A stretch of DNA of 64,000 nucleotides, from positions 121,533,900-121,597,899 of the forward strand of contig NC_090943.1 in NCBI RefSeq assembly GCF_040807025.1, written 5' to 3'. Both the position numbers and the translations under genes were made by a program. The stretch comes from Struthio camelus (lineage: Eukaryota; Chordata; Aves; Struthioniformes; Struthionidae). Positions within the stretch are counted from its first letter, which is position 1. The number at the start of each line of letters is the position of its first letter. Shown one piece after another: positions 1-13,130 of this stretch. Below the pieces are notes generated by a model. It was not told the DNA's origin and searched no databases. It saw only the letters and a list, made by a program, of their open reading frames with translations.

Positions 1-235
1 ACTCTTCTCCTGTCCTCAAAAAAGATATTTGTACCATGCTTTTGCTTTGGAAAGAGTTCCACCAGCTGTGCAAAAAAAGTCCAATGTGCCTAGTTCTTTT
101 GAACACACTGTCACAAAACAGATAGTAAGTCATTTTCTGGGAGACACTGTATAAACAACTTTTTGTAGAGATCTTATGCTACAGTTTCCTTAATAATCTT
201 ATGAGAGAGGCTTAAAAAAATCCAACATACGTTAC

Positions 236-310
236 CTTCCGCCCTGTGAAAGCTGCACGATGGAGCGGAGTGTCCCCCATGTCATTCAGCACGTTCACAT
301 CTGCGCCAGC
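236..310 (-). CDS. OSBPL1A: OSBPL1A third coding exon, ankyrin repeat
   Basis: The acceptor AG is at 312-311 and the donor GTAACG begins at 235. The 75 nt are exactly 25 codons, starting AGADVNVLNDMGDTPLHRAA and ending GRK, a second ankyrin motif. The next exon (expected to start ELVMLLLEYNA-like in human) is not inside the window. Confidence 0.93.
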
Positions 311-3300
311 CTAAACAGCAAAAGACATCTGAACGCCCTTCCAAAAAGATCTGCATAGGTATTTCTCTAATGGGGGGGAGGGCAGGCCACTGTGATGAAG
401 GCCTCATGGCATATCAGACTAGAACTGTCACACAGCCACAATGGAAACCAAGATAAACTATATATGCAAGATTCATAGCCAGAATAAATAGCTTCAAAAA
501 GGAAAAGCCTCCCATATTTTTTCCAGGGGTGTCCTTCACTTCTGAGAAGGTATACAAAAGATAAGTTTAATAGATTTTTCTTTTGGTTCAAGTTACTAAA
601 AGAACTGTAACAGTACTGGATAACATGCATACATATATTATTACAGATGCACAACACAGGGCAGCACAGCCTCCTCTGAGCTTAAATAAGCTTTGTTCTC
701 TCTAAATATCTGTTGTTATCCTTTCACCCAAAGTGAAAAATTCAATGTCAGCATTAAGGTTGTCCTATCTGAAAGCTAACCCTTTCTGTTTTAGCATCTT
801 TGTCTCAACTCTCCCTTCCTCTTGTTATACGCTTTCCCCATCCCATGCCCTTTCTCTGAAAAGGAAGGCCGCTTGGCACACCGCATAGGCACTGTTCCAG
901 GAGAACAAGAAATCTTACCTTTAAGTGTCTCTTCTACACTGCTTTACCTAGCTTCTCAACAGGTCAGAAAGAGGTCAAGACATATCTAACTTACCACGTA
1001 TGTGCCTTGATCACGTAGTTTAACCAGACCACTGCTGCTGGCCTAAAGTTAACTGACAAGCTCTGACTCCAGTTCTTATGATTGCAGAGCCTTATTTCTG
1101 ATCATACCTGACTTGCTCTTTGAGCATGAAACCCAGGCCCAAGTATACAGAGACTTGTATATGCCTAACTTTCAGAGGTGTGTGGTCTCCTTTATTACTA
1201 ACCTTTATTCTTTAACTAATACCCTTTCAAAAGCCCCACAAGCAATGAAGAAAGAGCAATTAAAAAGTCGTATATTCTCTTTCAACTCTGGAAGGGCTGA
1301 TAAAAGCATTAGGTCACAAAACTTTACCTTTTGCTTTAAGCAGCCCTCTTGGATTGAGAGCAGCATCCTCTACTGAGCAGGTGTGTAGGCTACAGAAGAA
1401 TTTTCCAGAGAAATCTCAGCTTTGTTTCCTGCTTTAGAGTCATGATTATAGTTGGTGGCCTTTACTTCAAATGGATTTCAAGTATGGATTAGCTACCTTT
1501 GCATTTGAGCCTGTTTAAAGTGTTTCTGCTATCTATAGCAAAACCTTTCAGACAGGAATATGGTGTCTAAATGACATAGTTCAGGTTGGCTGAAGTTACC
1601 CTGAGTACTGGTGGTAAAAAAAAAGACCCCAACCAGAGATAACTGAAAACGTACTGCAAAGGTTGCTATGAAGATACAACGGGTCACCATTGACCACACA
1701 GAGGTTAGGAGTTCCACGTTTCTAAGACGTTAGAAAGAAATGAGTCAAACTCTGTTAGTCTGTGCCTGGAGTGGGGGAATACACACAAGATACCTCGTCC
1801 AGAATTCTGCACATACTTCTTTGTACAACTGTACCATACAATTAGCCCAGATTTTTTGCATCTCAAACATTTCAGCCTTTCCTATAACACAATCAGTGAA
1901 ACTGTCTGAATTATGTAAGTACTGTAGTAAACTAGAGCAGGCCCTTGAAGTATTGGCATTACTACTGCTTCTTGCTGGCCTACTATATGCAGATATCCAT
2001 TGAGCATGAAAAGGACTGCAGCTTTCACAAGTGCATAGCTATATATCGTAGGAAGTTTCTCATTTCGACGTTCAGATGATTACATAGACAAACACACACA
2101 TGCTTCATAAGAAAGTTAGCTCACTACTGGTAGCTGTAAACACTGTTCAAAGTAGCAGCAGTATACTACTGTCACATCTCAGCAACTTCCAGTGTCGTTA
2201 TCTTGGGTCCTTGTAACTGGGCACAACCTTCTTGATATTGCAACTATTCCACTCCCTAGTTTTAACAGTCAGCCTAGTTATCTGTGTGTAACACAGAAAC
2301 CGTAAGAGTGGCTCTTTCTCTCAACAAACAAGCCTTTCTTCCATCACAAAAACCTGAGCAAATACTAAGTGCTTCTAGTAGAAGAATCTTCTGCTTTATA
2401 CAGAGGCAAGTAGAGAGATACCTTCAGCAAATCCTCTACTACAACAGCATGTCCAAAGTAGCATGCAAGGTGAAGAGGTGTCCAACCCAAATTAGATTTA
2501 CTTCTGCCTAGAAGATACAAAACAGAATAAGGTAAATTAAGTTTTGATAACGCAATACAACCAGAGTCATGTGCCTGAGCAGTGGCATGGATGATCAGTC
2601 TCCTTAGCAACATAGAGAGCGTTTAGGGTATTTTGGGCTTTTGTTTTTTGGGGCAGAGAGGCCAGGAAGCATCATTAGAATTAATTTAATCTGAACCATT
2701 AGATCAGGCCATGGTCTGAACAAATTAGATTCAAATCTACGGAATCTTTCTGGAAGAAGAAAGCCGTACTGTCTGATGGAGATTAAAACTTTTCTCTTCA
2801 TGAAATATCTTGCGCTTTAACACCAGCAACAAGCTTCAGTTACTTTCATTCAGTGCACAAAGAGCACATGGAGTGCAAGTACACATATGTCTCTTAAGTG
2901 GATCAAAAAAGTTTAGTTTACCTGGTTTTATTTCTTGCACACAAATGAGAGCTAGGAAAAAGCATCTTCAGAGCAGAGATTTGGAATAAAACAGTGGGAA
3001 TGAACTGAAGTTAGGTTTTTTTGTAGCCTTATGTTTGGATTCATTTCTTAAATACAGAAAGCCTTAGTAAAAGTTTCATGATTTTAAAACCTTTGTGCAT
3101 TGCAGAGCTCATGTGCTATCTAGAAGTGCAAGCCTCTGCATGCATGACAAGACAAATGTAGGTAGAACACAGGCACAGAAGTGACGATCCAAAAGATAAC
3201 ACCAGTTATATTTTAACAAGTTTTTAAAGCATTTCCTAGAGGCCTGGCTGTATGACTGCAATTCAAGAATTGTCCTACAATCACTTCTTTTAAAAGCAGG

Positions 3301-6300
3301 GTATGAAAGCATTGGAGATTACTAAGTTGGCAGTTGTTAGCTTCCCTTTGTCGCAATACTCCACTGTATCAAGAAAAGCCAGTTCAAACTTTGTGCTTAC
3401 TACGCAACAAGCCCACAGCATTCTCAGTGCTACCCAAAAGAGCATGAAACCAAAGGGGTCATGAGGCATTAAACTGTATTAAGTTACAGTCACCATAAAG
3501 TTTTCTCCTCTGGGGCTGAATTTGGGAACATGCACAATGTAAGAAGAGTTTGTCCTGAGAAGACAAGCCACTACCACAAGGAAAGAAAAGAGAACTACTG
3601 GTCTTACAGGTCCATTCTATTTTCATTTTAAAAATTAACATTAGAATAGCATTCACAAATGAAATACTTCCCCATTCCTTGTAACTGTTTCCAGCTCACA
3701 TTTCTGCCCACTACCGGGTATGTGTTTTGTTATTTAGTTCTCTTTCTTCAACTCCTTCTCTTGTTCCAACCCCAGATTGAGTATCTTCCCCTCATCCCAG
3801 TCTGGCCTACAGAGTTCCTATGATGGGCTCAAGTACCACAGAAAATAAATACCACATAGACCACCAACTCTGGGACTATACTGAATAGCACACCAATGGA
3901 GATCATCCATTTCAGTATAGCAGAGCAGAAATCCTTGCACTTTGACCAGTTAAGTAAAACTAAGATCTAAATGATGTGTGCTCAACTTTTAAGCTTCCAT
4001 CGAGCCTCATACCACCCAATACCAAAACAAGCATCAGAATTTTTTTTTTAAACTAGGATGTACACTTTCTAGTGAACTTTGACTGATTGAAGCTGCTCCT
4101 TTAGATCACTAGGAATATGAATAAGTCATTTTTAAGAATCCCATTTATTGCTTCTTAGCCAAGTAGTACAACAGGGGGTTGTATATATGCCAAGGTCTAT
4201 ACTAAACTGAGACTACCCCTCTAAAAGTTCCAACATATGTGAGCGCTTTTTAAAGGAGACTTGAACAGCGATCCCGATTTGATACTTCCTGGCCTCAAGA
4301 TGACATCAAAAGTTCTTTCAAAGAACAAAGTTGTGCTGAACTCATACAATTAGCCCAAGATAAGCACTAGCTAAAAAGATGACAAGAGCGCGCTGCCACC
4401 AAGGAATTCAGTTATAAAAAAAATTCAGGAATCTGCCCAAACAAGAAGCTCTTGTTCAATAAAGTGGCAGAGTCCTTTGCTCTGCACCTACTCTGAATAT
4501 TTGTGCGTCTGATATTAGCCGAGCAGTTACTTCAAGCTCTGAGGTATACGTTACTTCTCTTCGAGGGACCACAAGTGTCTGTACTTTAACACATCCTATG
4601 TTTTCTACCAGGACATCAGTGCACTGGGGAGAACAAGACAACAGGAAAACAGACTAATACAATACAAAGCCAACAATCACCCTTTTCCCCCCAATTCTTT
4701 GCTTTGAGGTCATTTAGCTGTAAATCTCAAATCATTCAATTAAGAGAATGACAAAGAACTAGACGGTCATCTTTGGGCTGTGGTCTCTCAGACTGCTGTG
4801 TAGTCATTCTTTTTTTTTTTTTTTTGGCATTACACACTTGCTATTGATCACTTACCTTATTTTATAGTTTTCTCACTTTGCAAGGTCTAGATATTCAAGG
4901 TTCTTGTACGTAAGGAGAGTGAGCCAATACAGACAGGGCCTTTGAAAGTATGACTGTTTTGGATGATATCCAGCTTTGGTGTTATCCTAATGCAAATACC
5001 TCTTTTGCAATCACTGATCTGAGAAAACTGGGAATTGATGTTCACTCCATTTGGCTTGATCTTCATCAAGCATGTCTTGCTTATCTGCAAGTGTTAGTTA
5101 ACCAGAAACCAACCACAACAGAACAAGTATGAGAAGCCTGCATTTGTTTTCTCTTCCCTCACTTTTGCTGAAATCGACATGCTTGGGATCACTGTTGCCA
5201 TACCTCGTGGTTATGGATCTAACATACGGTCTCAACAATGGTTCACCCTTGCAAAGAGAAAACACGTTTTACAAGATGCTGAAGGTAAGTTTTGACACTC
5301 AGGCACATAAATGTTTCAGACTGAAGTCTCCTATGGTGCTTTTAGGGGGAAGTTTACACTACCTCCAGTATGGCCTCCTACCTGCTCCAAAAGTACTTTA
5401 TTCCCAGCCACGTATCACTGCCAGATCAGATGCAAGTTCTGAAGGAACTGCTGCAGCACTGAAGATACCCCACACCCTGTCTTTCTAGGTACATCTATCA
5501 TTATCTAGAAAGTAATCATAGAAGGACAAGAGGCTGAAGGGAAGAGAAGAAAGATTGAAGGCTGCAAAATCTTACAGTCTACAGCCTTCATTTTAGCTAA
5601 TTATCATGTGGTCATGTGATTACTATCCAGTATTATCTAATAGATCAGGATTTGCAGCAAGATAACTGTTTTGGTAGTGAGGAGGCTTAACAAGGTTAGC
5701 TATACTGCAGATGCTGGCTGGCCTGATTTTGTCTTACACGATATCCAGTGGGATACTCTACAGAAGCAGAGCAATTGAAATGGTCAGTTGTCTCTGAAGA
5801 ATAATTGTGGAAGAATAGAGATTTAACTCTGAAGTTTTACACTACCAGAACAGTTCCTCCAGAGAACAATTCAGTCACACTTCTTTGTCTTCTAACAGAT
5901 TACCCCTTTTAGAAGGACCAGAATTAAAAGACCAGAGATTTCACCCAGCAGAAATTCCATATTCAGAATTACTCTCTTTGTGTCATCTAAACTACCACCA
6001 ACACATTTCCACTAGTTTCCCAAATCTTCTGTTCGCAAGCATGTATTAGCTGGCTGACCATGTACTGCTAAATGGGAAGAGTAACAGCTAAGCACTGTCT
6101 ACCTTTTCCTTCGTTAGGTGAGTCTCTTCTAGGTTACCTGCTGGCTTTCACAGTACTACCATTCAATTTTGATCAGGAATGCTAAGACCAGTTTGCTTGA
6201 TTTACTATGAGACTGCAGATTATGCCATTTCGTTAGGCTTCCTTGCCTTCAGATTATGTTTAAGAACATACCTGAGAAGCTCTGAAAACTCTAGAAGATT

Positions 6301-7560
6301 CTAGCTCCATCATGCTCCATCTAGTTCAGTTTTAAACTATGAACTAGCTTCCTGAAGATGCAGCATCAAGAGTTTGGTTTTTACATACAGCTTATTCTGT
6401 GAGGTGAGCACATTAACTATTGTGAAAACACAGACAAGGCTGAGTAGTCAAACAAAAGCATGAGTAAACTGATGATTAAGAACTAAAGTTGGGAAAGGGA
6501 CAGAACTTGTTTCGATAACAGCCTTCCCTGCCCTTTAGGGTACGGTGTTCCCTCTATCATGGCTGAGAGAGGACGGATTATTCTCCCCCCCACACACACA
6601 CACACCTCACATACACACTCTGTAGAACTGTCTTATCAGTGCTAATTAACAGCCAAACGTTGAATAAAGAGACACCAGCATGTGTAGAAAAAGCAGGGTA
6701 TACATCCACTTTTTTGAAACAAGCAGAAACACTTGTGGAAATAAAGAGAAATATAAAGCTATTTACTGAGTAAAAAATAGGGGAGTCTGCTGCTGCTAAC
6801 AAGCGCGCTAATCCAGCCCAAGTTTGAAGTTTTAATGCTCAGCAAGCACGTTGCTTAGCCTTAACTATGTTAAATATGTATATAGACCCAGACCAGCAAT
6901 ATCTACCTTGTTTTCCCAAGTTATCAAAAAAAAAAAAAAAAAGTGTCCCAATCCTCTTTGCAAGCAGTAACAGTTGTAGCTGCTGCTAATGAATTGATCA
7001 TGAACCACAGCTTAAAAAAAAAATCATATCTAGCAGAGCATAGATAAGGTACCTGATCTCCTCTGCAGCCTTGATTGAGGCTCTTTACATCCCCGAAACA
7101 TCCCCTTGCATCCTACTCTGTTTTGTTTAATATTTTAAGCTCTGATATTGGCATCAGCTCAAGTGTTGGCAGAAACAGGTACTGCTTCTTCACCTTGTTG
7201 ATATTTCTAGCTTCAGTGAACTGTCCTGAGTTTACGTACATTATACTTACCTATACTGTTTTCACGATCTCTCCCCCACACAGACTGGCCTTAAAAGTTA
7301 CATGGTAAAAGTAGTTGCATAAGTGGTTTTTACCACACTATCGAGCACTTCAAATAAAGCAAGGTTGTACTATCAATAATAGTTTCACTACCTGTGGCTT
7401 CAACAGTGGGGTTACAAACATGTGAGAAGAGCTACTGACCTTTACAGTTGATGTTAAAGGTTATTTCTCCTTTGTCCCTGGTATCCAACAGCTGTTTAAC
7501 TTCTTCAGAGTTTCCATTTCTAGCATCATGGAGAAGCTGCTGTTCTGCTTCTGTACTCAT
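236..7560 (-). CDS. OSBPL1A: OSBPL1A (ORP1L), 5' coding part, three exons, continues off the left edge
   Basis: Oxysterol-binding protein-related protein 1, long form. Known family role: a late endosome/lysosome sterol sensor whose N-terminal ankyrin repeats bind Rab7, followed by a PH domain, an FFAT motif and a C-terminal sterol-binding domain. Only the first 94 residues are encoded here, in exons 7440-7560, 2422-2507 and 236-310 (read in that order on the minus strand). They join in phase (121 + 86 + 75 nt). The start reads MSTEAEQQLLHDARNGN, and ankyrin repeat signatures follow: GWTPLHLACYFGH near residues 48-60 and GDTPLHRAAFTGR near 81-93. The match to human ORP1 as I remember it is close throughout, and the downstream neighbour IMPACT agrees with human synteny. 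PH and sterol-binding exons lie outside the window. No break or stop is seen in the exons. Confidence 0.93.
311..2421 (-). other. OSBPL1A: OSBPL1A intron between the second and third coding exons
   Basis: About 2.1 kb of AT-rich non-coding DNA. Short open frames here match no family I know and lack splice or codon support. No repeat family was recognised. Confidence 0.75.
2422..2507 (-). CDS. OSBPL1A: OSBPL1A second coding exon, ankyrin repeat
   Basis: The acceptor TCTTCTAG is at 2509-2508 and the donor GTATCT begins at 2421. The 86 nt complete the glycine codon and then encode RSKSNLGWTPLHLACYFGH and a helix ending VVVEDLLK, a typical ankyrin TPLHLA repeat. The intron after it is phase 0. 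Confidence 0.93.
2508..7439 (-). other. OSBPL1A: OSBPL1A intron between the first and second coding exons
   Basis: About 4.9 kb. It holds homopolymer runs (T run near 4810-4826, A run near 6926-6942) and a short CA microsatellite. An open frame of 119 codons at 5129-5488 on the plus strand has no recognisable domain and is taken as chance. Confidence 0.7.
6590..6606. repeat. (CA)n microsatellite
   Basis: A C run followed by about eight CA dinucleotides, then degenerate CA-rich sequence, inside an OSBPL1A intron. Confidence 0.8.
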
Positions 7561-7562
7561 CT
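7440..7562 (-). CDS. OSBPL1A: OSBPL1A first coding exon (residues 1-40 plus one base)
   Basis: The start codon is at 7560-7558, two bases inside the exon, which follows a pyrimidine-rich acceptor ending TTAG at 7564-7563. The exon ends in CTGTAAAG with a GTCAGT donor beginning at 7439. The reading frame begins MSTEAEQQLLHDARNGN and ends ...FNINCK, leaving one base of a glycine codon. This matches the N-terminus of human ORP1L, so this ATG is chosen as the start. Confidence 0.93.
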
Positions 7563-10500
7563 CTAATGAAAAACAAAAGAGAACCGATTTTGCAAGTTTC
7601 TTATGCTGCTGTAAGTTATGACTTCTTATTGTGCCAGTTTTCTCCCTTATTTAGTCTGAACCCCACCACAAGAGAGGTAGTTATTTCCTATGTAGAAGAC
7701 CTTTAACGTTCAAGCTGCTCTTCACCGTCCAGTCACGCCACTGTAGGAAGCATTAAAATTCCTCATCTGAGCACAGAAGCTAAATAACCCAATTCCCACC
7801 TCTTCTTGCTTCCTAAGTTCTAGGCGTGACTTGAGTATTGAAACCGAATGCCACAAGTGAGAAATTTCTTTGCTACTAGCATAACCAGTAAGCACTTATT
7901 CTTTCCTCTTAAGAAAGAGGGAAAAAAAGAAATGACGATGCACATCTATTAGCCCAAGTATTCCCTCAGAATTAATTGGGACTCACTTTAACTACTAACA
8001 TCTGAAGAACAGAATTCATGTTCATACAGAGATCCCAGATGCCCATTAGCTGACTGGTAAAGTCAACTGTTGGAACTCAGATACGTGTCTCCCCCACCTT
8101 GATTTGAAAGAGAGTCAGATACTCAAACGTCTTTCCACATTTGACCATATCTTTAAGGAGCACATTAGTACAGTGTAAAGAAATTTACACACAACTGAAG
8201 AGTACCACTAGCTAGTTCTCATATTGCTATTGCTTTTGAACCAAAATAGGAAAATTTACACCTTTCAAAGAGGGGAAAAAAACAAAACTTATCAGTATAG
8301 CTATTTTATAGCTCTTTACTAGACAGTGAGCATAAAACCTTTGGGCAATGGATACTGCTATTTATCAGGTCACTCGCTGAAGGCAGTTATTAATGATGCC
8401 TGATGTCTTGACCAATCTTGCCACAGTAAAGGAGGTAATTTGAACTTTTTTGTTATGCTATTACAACTAGATCCAGAGATCTCCATTCAGTATGGGAGAA
8501 AATCCATTTTAATGTCCCATCTAAATACACACCTTTTAAGAAGGGTCAGGTACCTTTAAAAGCAACCTGAAAAGATTGTGCTGCAAGCAACAGTAAACTG
8601 TGTATAAGAACAATGGTAAAAGAGCAGGCTGCCCACATTTAGTGTGTCCAGTTTACCTCCTTCATCTGACACATCGGACTTAACTAGGTAAAACTGTAGG
8701 ACCAGGACTTAACTGTAAAATCTAGATTTCTAAAGTTAGTTAATGATTGCAAAGAATATTATCAGCCAAAAAAAGTTAGCTTTCCTACACTAGCAGAGCT
8801 TTTCAGTGGTTCCACAACATGTTCACGCTCTGCTCCACTGGACAGGCAGCTCAACTGCACCACACACATTCACAACTCCACAGGCAGCAGATACTACTGC
8901 AAGATGAGAAGCCCCTCAACAAGAGAAGAGATGATTCTGTTTCTTGTGACCACTGCAGTTGTTTCTGGGAAGTCTACACAAGATGAGAGCACTGGGTAAG
9001 CAATTAATTTAGTGGGGGAGGAGAAGAGAAAGGAAGGGGAAACAGTCTTCAAACTGATGAATTTGCCAGACAAAACCAAGCAATTCCTTTCTAGCGTGCT
9101 TTAGAGGAACAGACTGGATCAGTCACATGCAACTTACTATAGACACGAGGCACAACCTCCTATTTCAAAACGAGTTAGACAATACCCTTGTTTGTGTCTG
9201 CTTTTGTCTATAGTTTTGCTAGAAAAAAATAACACTAGTACTTCAAGCAAACCTTCAAACCCTGAAGCCACCTTATTCTCTAAACAGGAGCCTATCCATT
9301 TTTCTGAGGCAACGCAGTACAGCTTGTTGTTACTAGGGCATGTATCATTGGTTCAGTGAAGCTGTTTTACCAGTGTCTAGAGAAAGATCAAAATGACGTA
9401 TGCTGATGCATTAGTCTGCAATACTTTCTCTGAAGCCGAGTGATACTACTCGGTGGACCACAGAATACAGCACTGAGAATTATACAGTCAGAAGCTAACA
9501 GCATAGGAAGAGCTCATTTTGCTGACTTACCCATTGAAAAAAAGCAAAGCTCATCCTTCACTTCTCCCCTCCCACCCAATATTTCTTTAGCAATCTCTCA
9601 ATGTATTACATGAGAAACATACTCTTATCATTATCCCATATCATTTACCAACATCCCACATAGACAGTAGGTACATTTAACAGTGCACATTCAACACGTT
9701 AAGAACCTTTCCCATTTGATGCTGATGAGAAGGAAGAAAGGACTGCTTGGGAAGGGAACCAAGAAACTGATCCAAACGCAGAACTCCTGAATGTATGCAG
9801 CAAGGCCAGTGATGTGCATGAGCAGAATGTTAAGCAGCTTAGCAAACACAGAAAGCTGAACGACGAGGTAAAGCTATTTATTTGATTTTTTTCCTAAACA
9901 GTCATTAGATTAAAATCATGTAAAAAAAAACAAATCAAAACAAAAAACCCCACTCTTACAGCAAATATTATCAGCAGAGTGAAATGTGCAGTAGCAGGGC
10001 TAAAAAATGTCCATTTGCTTCAGTGTTTCTGTCCCCAGTCCCCTTTCCTGTTCAGGCCAAGCCTTCAGTTTTAAATACACTTTGCAAGCTTCGCATATGC
10101 AGTGAGGCAGAAGAATGACTGAGTGGCTGGCTATTAGTCATAGTTAGAAGAGTAATTCACATGGAAATGTTCCTACAATTGGGGCTGGAAAGTGAATCTG
10201 TCCGGAATTATTCATTAGACAACAAGCAATACAGACCCTGAAGTTTCAGCTAACAGAAGCTCAAGTTAGTGCTAGCACCTAATTGAGGCTAGCAGCAAAG
10301 GGCTCTTAACACAAGTTAGCATAATCTTGAAAATACTGATTTAAGTATTATGATTTGCTCTTTAATGGAGTTGAGCAATAGCCAGCAGAAGACTTTGAGT
10401 GGCAACTTTAGAGTACTTAAGAAATCAATGCATACGCACTCAAAGTCTAGGGGCTTACGATTTTATTTGTTACATCTGCACTCCACAGCAGATGGGAGCA

Positions 10501-12632
10501 TACTATTTGGTCACATGACCTGGCATCCAACGAGCTCCAAACCCTTACCCACCGTTTCTGAGGTACCAGGACAGCTCACCAGCACTGAAGGAGACACTTA
10601 ACGGTTTAGTTTGGATTTATTAGCCGTAAGATACTACTAAAAGGTTAATCTCTATGAATTGTGCTGCTCATAAGTTAAGCTATTAGCCACTCAAGTGAAC
10701 GGACATCTGTTCAGTCACTGATGTTGTCATCGTTACCTTAGTCCGCTAATCAGAAGATGTAAGTTAAATTGCTTTTCACAGCTCATCTTTATGCCTTGTA
10801 CTGTGGGAAGGTTTGTATGCTAGTCTCTACAGTCACTGGCATGCCATGAGAAAATAACACATGAACAATATTTAGTATCTCCTACACAGCTAAGATGCAA
10901 CGTGAGGCGCTTTTGTTAAACTCATTAGGACTACTTGAGCAGTACTTGACTGCTAATCGAATCTTGCCGTGTAAGAAGGCAAGAAGGACAGCATTTAAGA
11001 TCTCCACCTTTACCTTCCTCCATGAACCCTCCACCGTAAAGATTTTCCTCACTCTGCTAAAGCATCTGTCTTCACATAGGGGTTGTTTTCAACACCGACT
11101 CAAGAGCCCAAGTTAGTATTCTGTTTGCACATCTGATCAAGGAACCTTGCAGAATACTTAACCGGGGAAAGCCAGTTAACAGCTGCTGATATACCAGCTA
11201 TGCTTATCTAACTGCTAGGAGAAGCCAAGCAAAAGTTGCTTTTCTCACCAAGAGGTCTGTGAAGATCTAAAGTGCTATCCCTGACTAAGGAGCAGCACTG
11301 TTGATATGAACTGCTTGCTTTTACTCCGATTTCTTCTCCCACGCTGTGGCATCCTGCCAGATGTACACAGTTCAGAACAGCAACAAAACACGTCGGCTAG
11401 AACATCGTTGGCCTTCACTCTGCTGCAGCTTAACACAGGCTGCAAGCAACAGAAACTGTACCGGCACTGCCGAATTTAACAGGAAAGCTCTGAGTCAGCA
11501 GCTACCGGTGGCATAGGAAGCTTTCCATTCATGACAAGTAGTAAGGCTGCTTGGGAGTACCGCATTGGCTACTCTTTCAGAAGATCTCCCTCTAGCAATG
11601 AGAGCTAGATTCCTGTAGGAGAGGATGATACTTGCTTAGGAAGACTTCTTACTTGTCCCAGCAAGTACATATTATGAAGTGAGCTAGTAAAGGTGAGAAC
11701 AAAAAGCCCCAAACCGCACAAACAGTCAGAACCAGCCTACGAACCCACACCACACACTGTACCGGCTGTAGCTGCTCCAAGGAGGAAGAGCTGCAGTATC
11801 ACAAGCGTCTAGTGATGTTACCTAAAAACAGCTATTTTAGTTCCCAAGTACTAAAAATTAGAACTTGAGCACGCTTCTACGACACAGTTTCATTGATGCT
11901 TCGTGTTAAACAACCACCTATCTGAAACAAAGGTGCTGCCTGCTCAGTAGCGGCTAACGTGGAAGCAAGAATACAGTACGTGCTCAACACCTATCGCCTT
12001 GGCAGGGCAGTTACACTAATCCCTGCTCTTGGGTACCTCCTGGCTATTTTCCGCACCCAGTCGAGTCCTGCTACGTCAAAGACTTCCTTTCAGCCCAGGA
12101 GCTCTGAACACGCTTACTCCAGCTAGCGCGAGATCCCCCCAGCTCAGCAGGCGAGCACGGTGGCAAGCGAGCATGAACTTGAGCACAAACCCCGGGGCTC
12201 CCGACCCGCACCCGAAGCCACGCGCGGCTTTTACCGCGGCAGCGGAGCGGCCCTGGGGGCCCCAGGCCCGGTCGGAGAGGGGAGCTGGGGGCGGCAGCAC
12301 ACCCGCCGCGCACACCCGCCCCCTCCCCTGCTGGGCTTGGGGAAGGAAAAACGGGTCACCCACCCGGGCTGAGAAGAGGAGCAGCAGGAGGAGCAGGAGG
12401 CGCCGCGGCTCCCGGGTCCCCGCTGCGGGGCCGGGAGCTCAGGCCGAGCCGGGGCGCGGGCCGCCCCCGCAGGCCAGGCCGCCCCCCGCGGCGCCCGGCG
12501 GGAGCAGCGCGGCGAAGCTCCCCCCACCCCCCCCAATTCTCCCCGGGGCAGCACAGCCGCCCTCACGGCGGTCACAACCCGCCCGGCGCGGGGGGACGCG
12601 CACCCCGCCACACGAGCCGGGCCGAGCCTCAC
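7563..12632 (-). other. OSBPL1A: OSBPL1A first intron (probable), upstream of the start-codon exon
   Basis: About 5 kb with no recognised coding sequence or repeat, running from the start-codon exon acceptor to a consensus minus-strand donor (GCG then GTGAGG) in the CpG island at 12632. That the island supplies the first untranslated exon is inference. Further untranslated exons in between cannot be excluded. Confidence 0.55.
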
Positions 12633-12700
12633 CGCTCCGCGCCGCCGCCGCCGCCGCCGCCTCCCCGCGCTCTGCGCACCGGCCCCGCACGTGACCGCCG
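12633..12700 (-). other. OSBPL1A: Probable first untranslated exon of OSBPL1A (3' boundary only)
   Basis: On the minus strand a good donor (GAGCG then GTGAGG) begins at 12632, inside the CpG island that lies upstream of the OSBPL1A start codon. The exon would hold a GGC triplet run. The transcription start is not determined; the right-hand coordinate is only an estimate near a CACGTGAC E-box. Confidence 0.4.
12640..12661. repeat. (GCC/GGC)7 triplet run
   Basis: Seven uninterrupted GCC units on the plus strand (GGC on the minus strand), in the CpG island and within the predicted 5' untranslated exon of OSBPL1A. Confidence 0.85.
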
Positions 12701-13130
12701 CCGGCGGGGGCGGGGCCTCGGCCGGGGGAGGGGCGGGGCCAGGAGCGGCCCCTCCCCCGCCGCCTCGAGATGGCGCCGCCCCGAGGCCCTGCCCGAAACC
12801 TGAGGGGGGGGTGGCGGCCGGCGGGGGGGAACAGCAGGGTCCGGCCGCTTCGCCCCCTCAGCTAAACCCGAGCCGGAGGCGGGGGGAGGTGGGGAGGGGG
12901 GAGGAAGCCCCTTCGGTCCGGCGTACGAGCCTGGAGCGGGAGGAAAATTGTAACGAAGGGGCAGCTCCTAGAGCCCGTTTCAGACCAAAGTGACCGAAGA
13001 GCTGAGAGATTTGGTACGACCGGGGGCAGGGAGCGAGGCTGGCTGCGGGTCGAGGGCCCCTGGCTCTGCCGCCCCCCGCGCACCTCCCGGCCCTGACCCC
13101 CTTCCTCTCCGCTCCAGGCTGCACCTGGAG

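Larger units (their letters stand above)
12130..13130. promoter_or_regulatory. OSBPL1A: CpG island, probable OSBPL1A promoter
   Basis: A sharp rise in GC and CpG content against AT-rich flanks. It contains GC-box-like GGGGCGGGGC stretches at about 12706-12740, an E-box CACGTGAC at about 12687, and a YY1-like GAGATGGCGCC near 12767. Long open frames on both strands here are artefacts of low stop-codon frequency. Position upstream of the minus-strand OSBPL1A start suggests it is that gene's promoter; divergent non-coding transcription is possible. Confidence 0.7.

Noticed and set aside
5129-5488. 119-codon plus-strand frame in an OSBPL1A intron
   Set aside because: No family resemblance and no promoter or CpG context.
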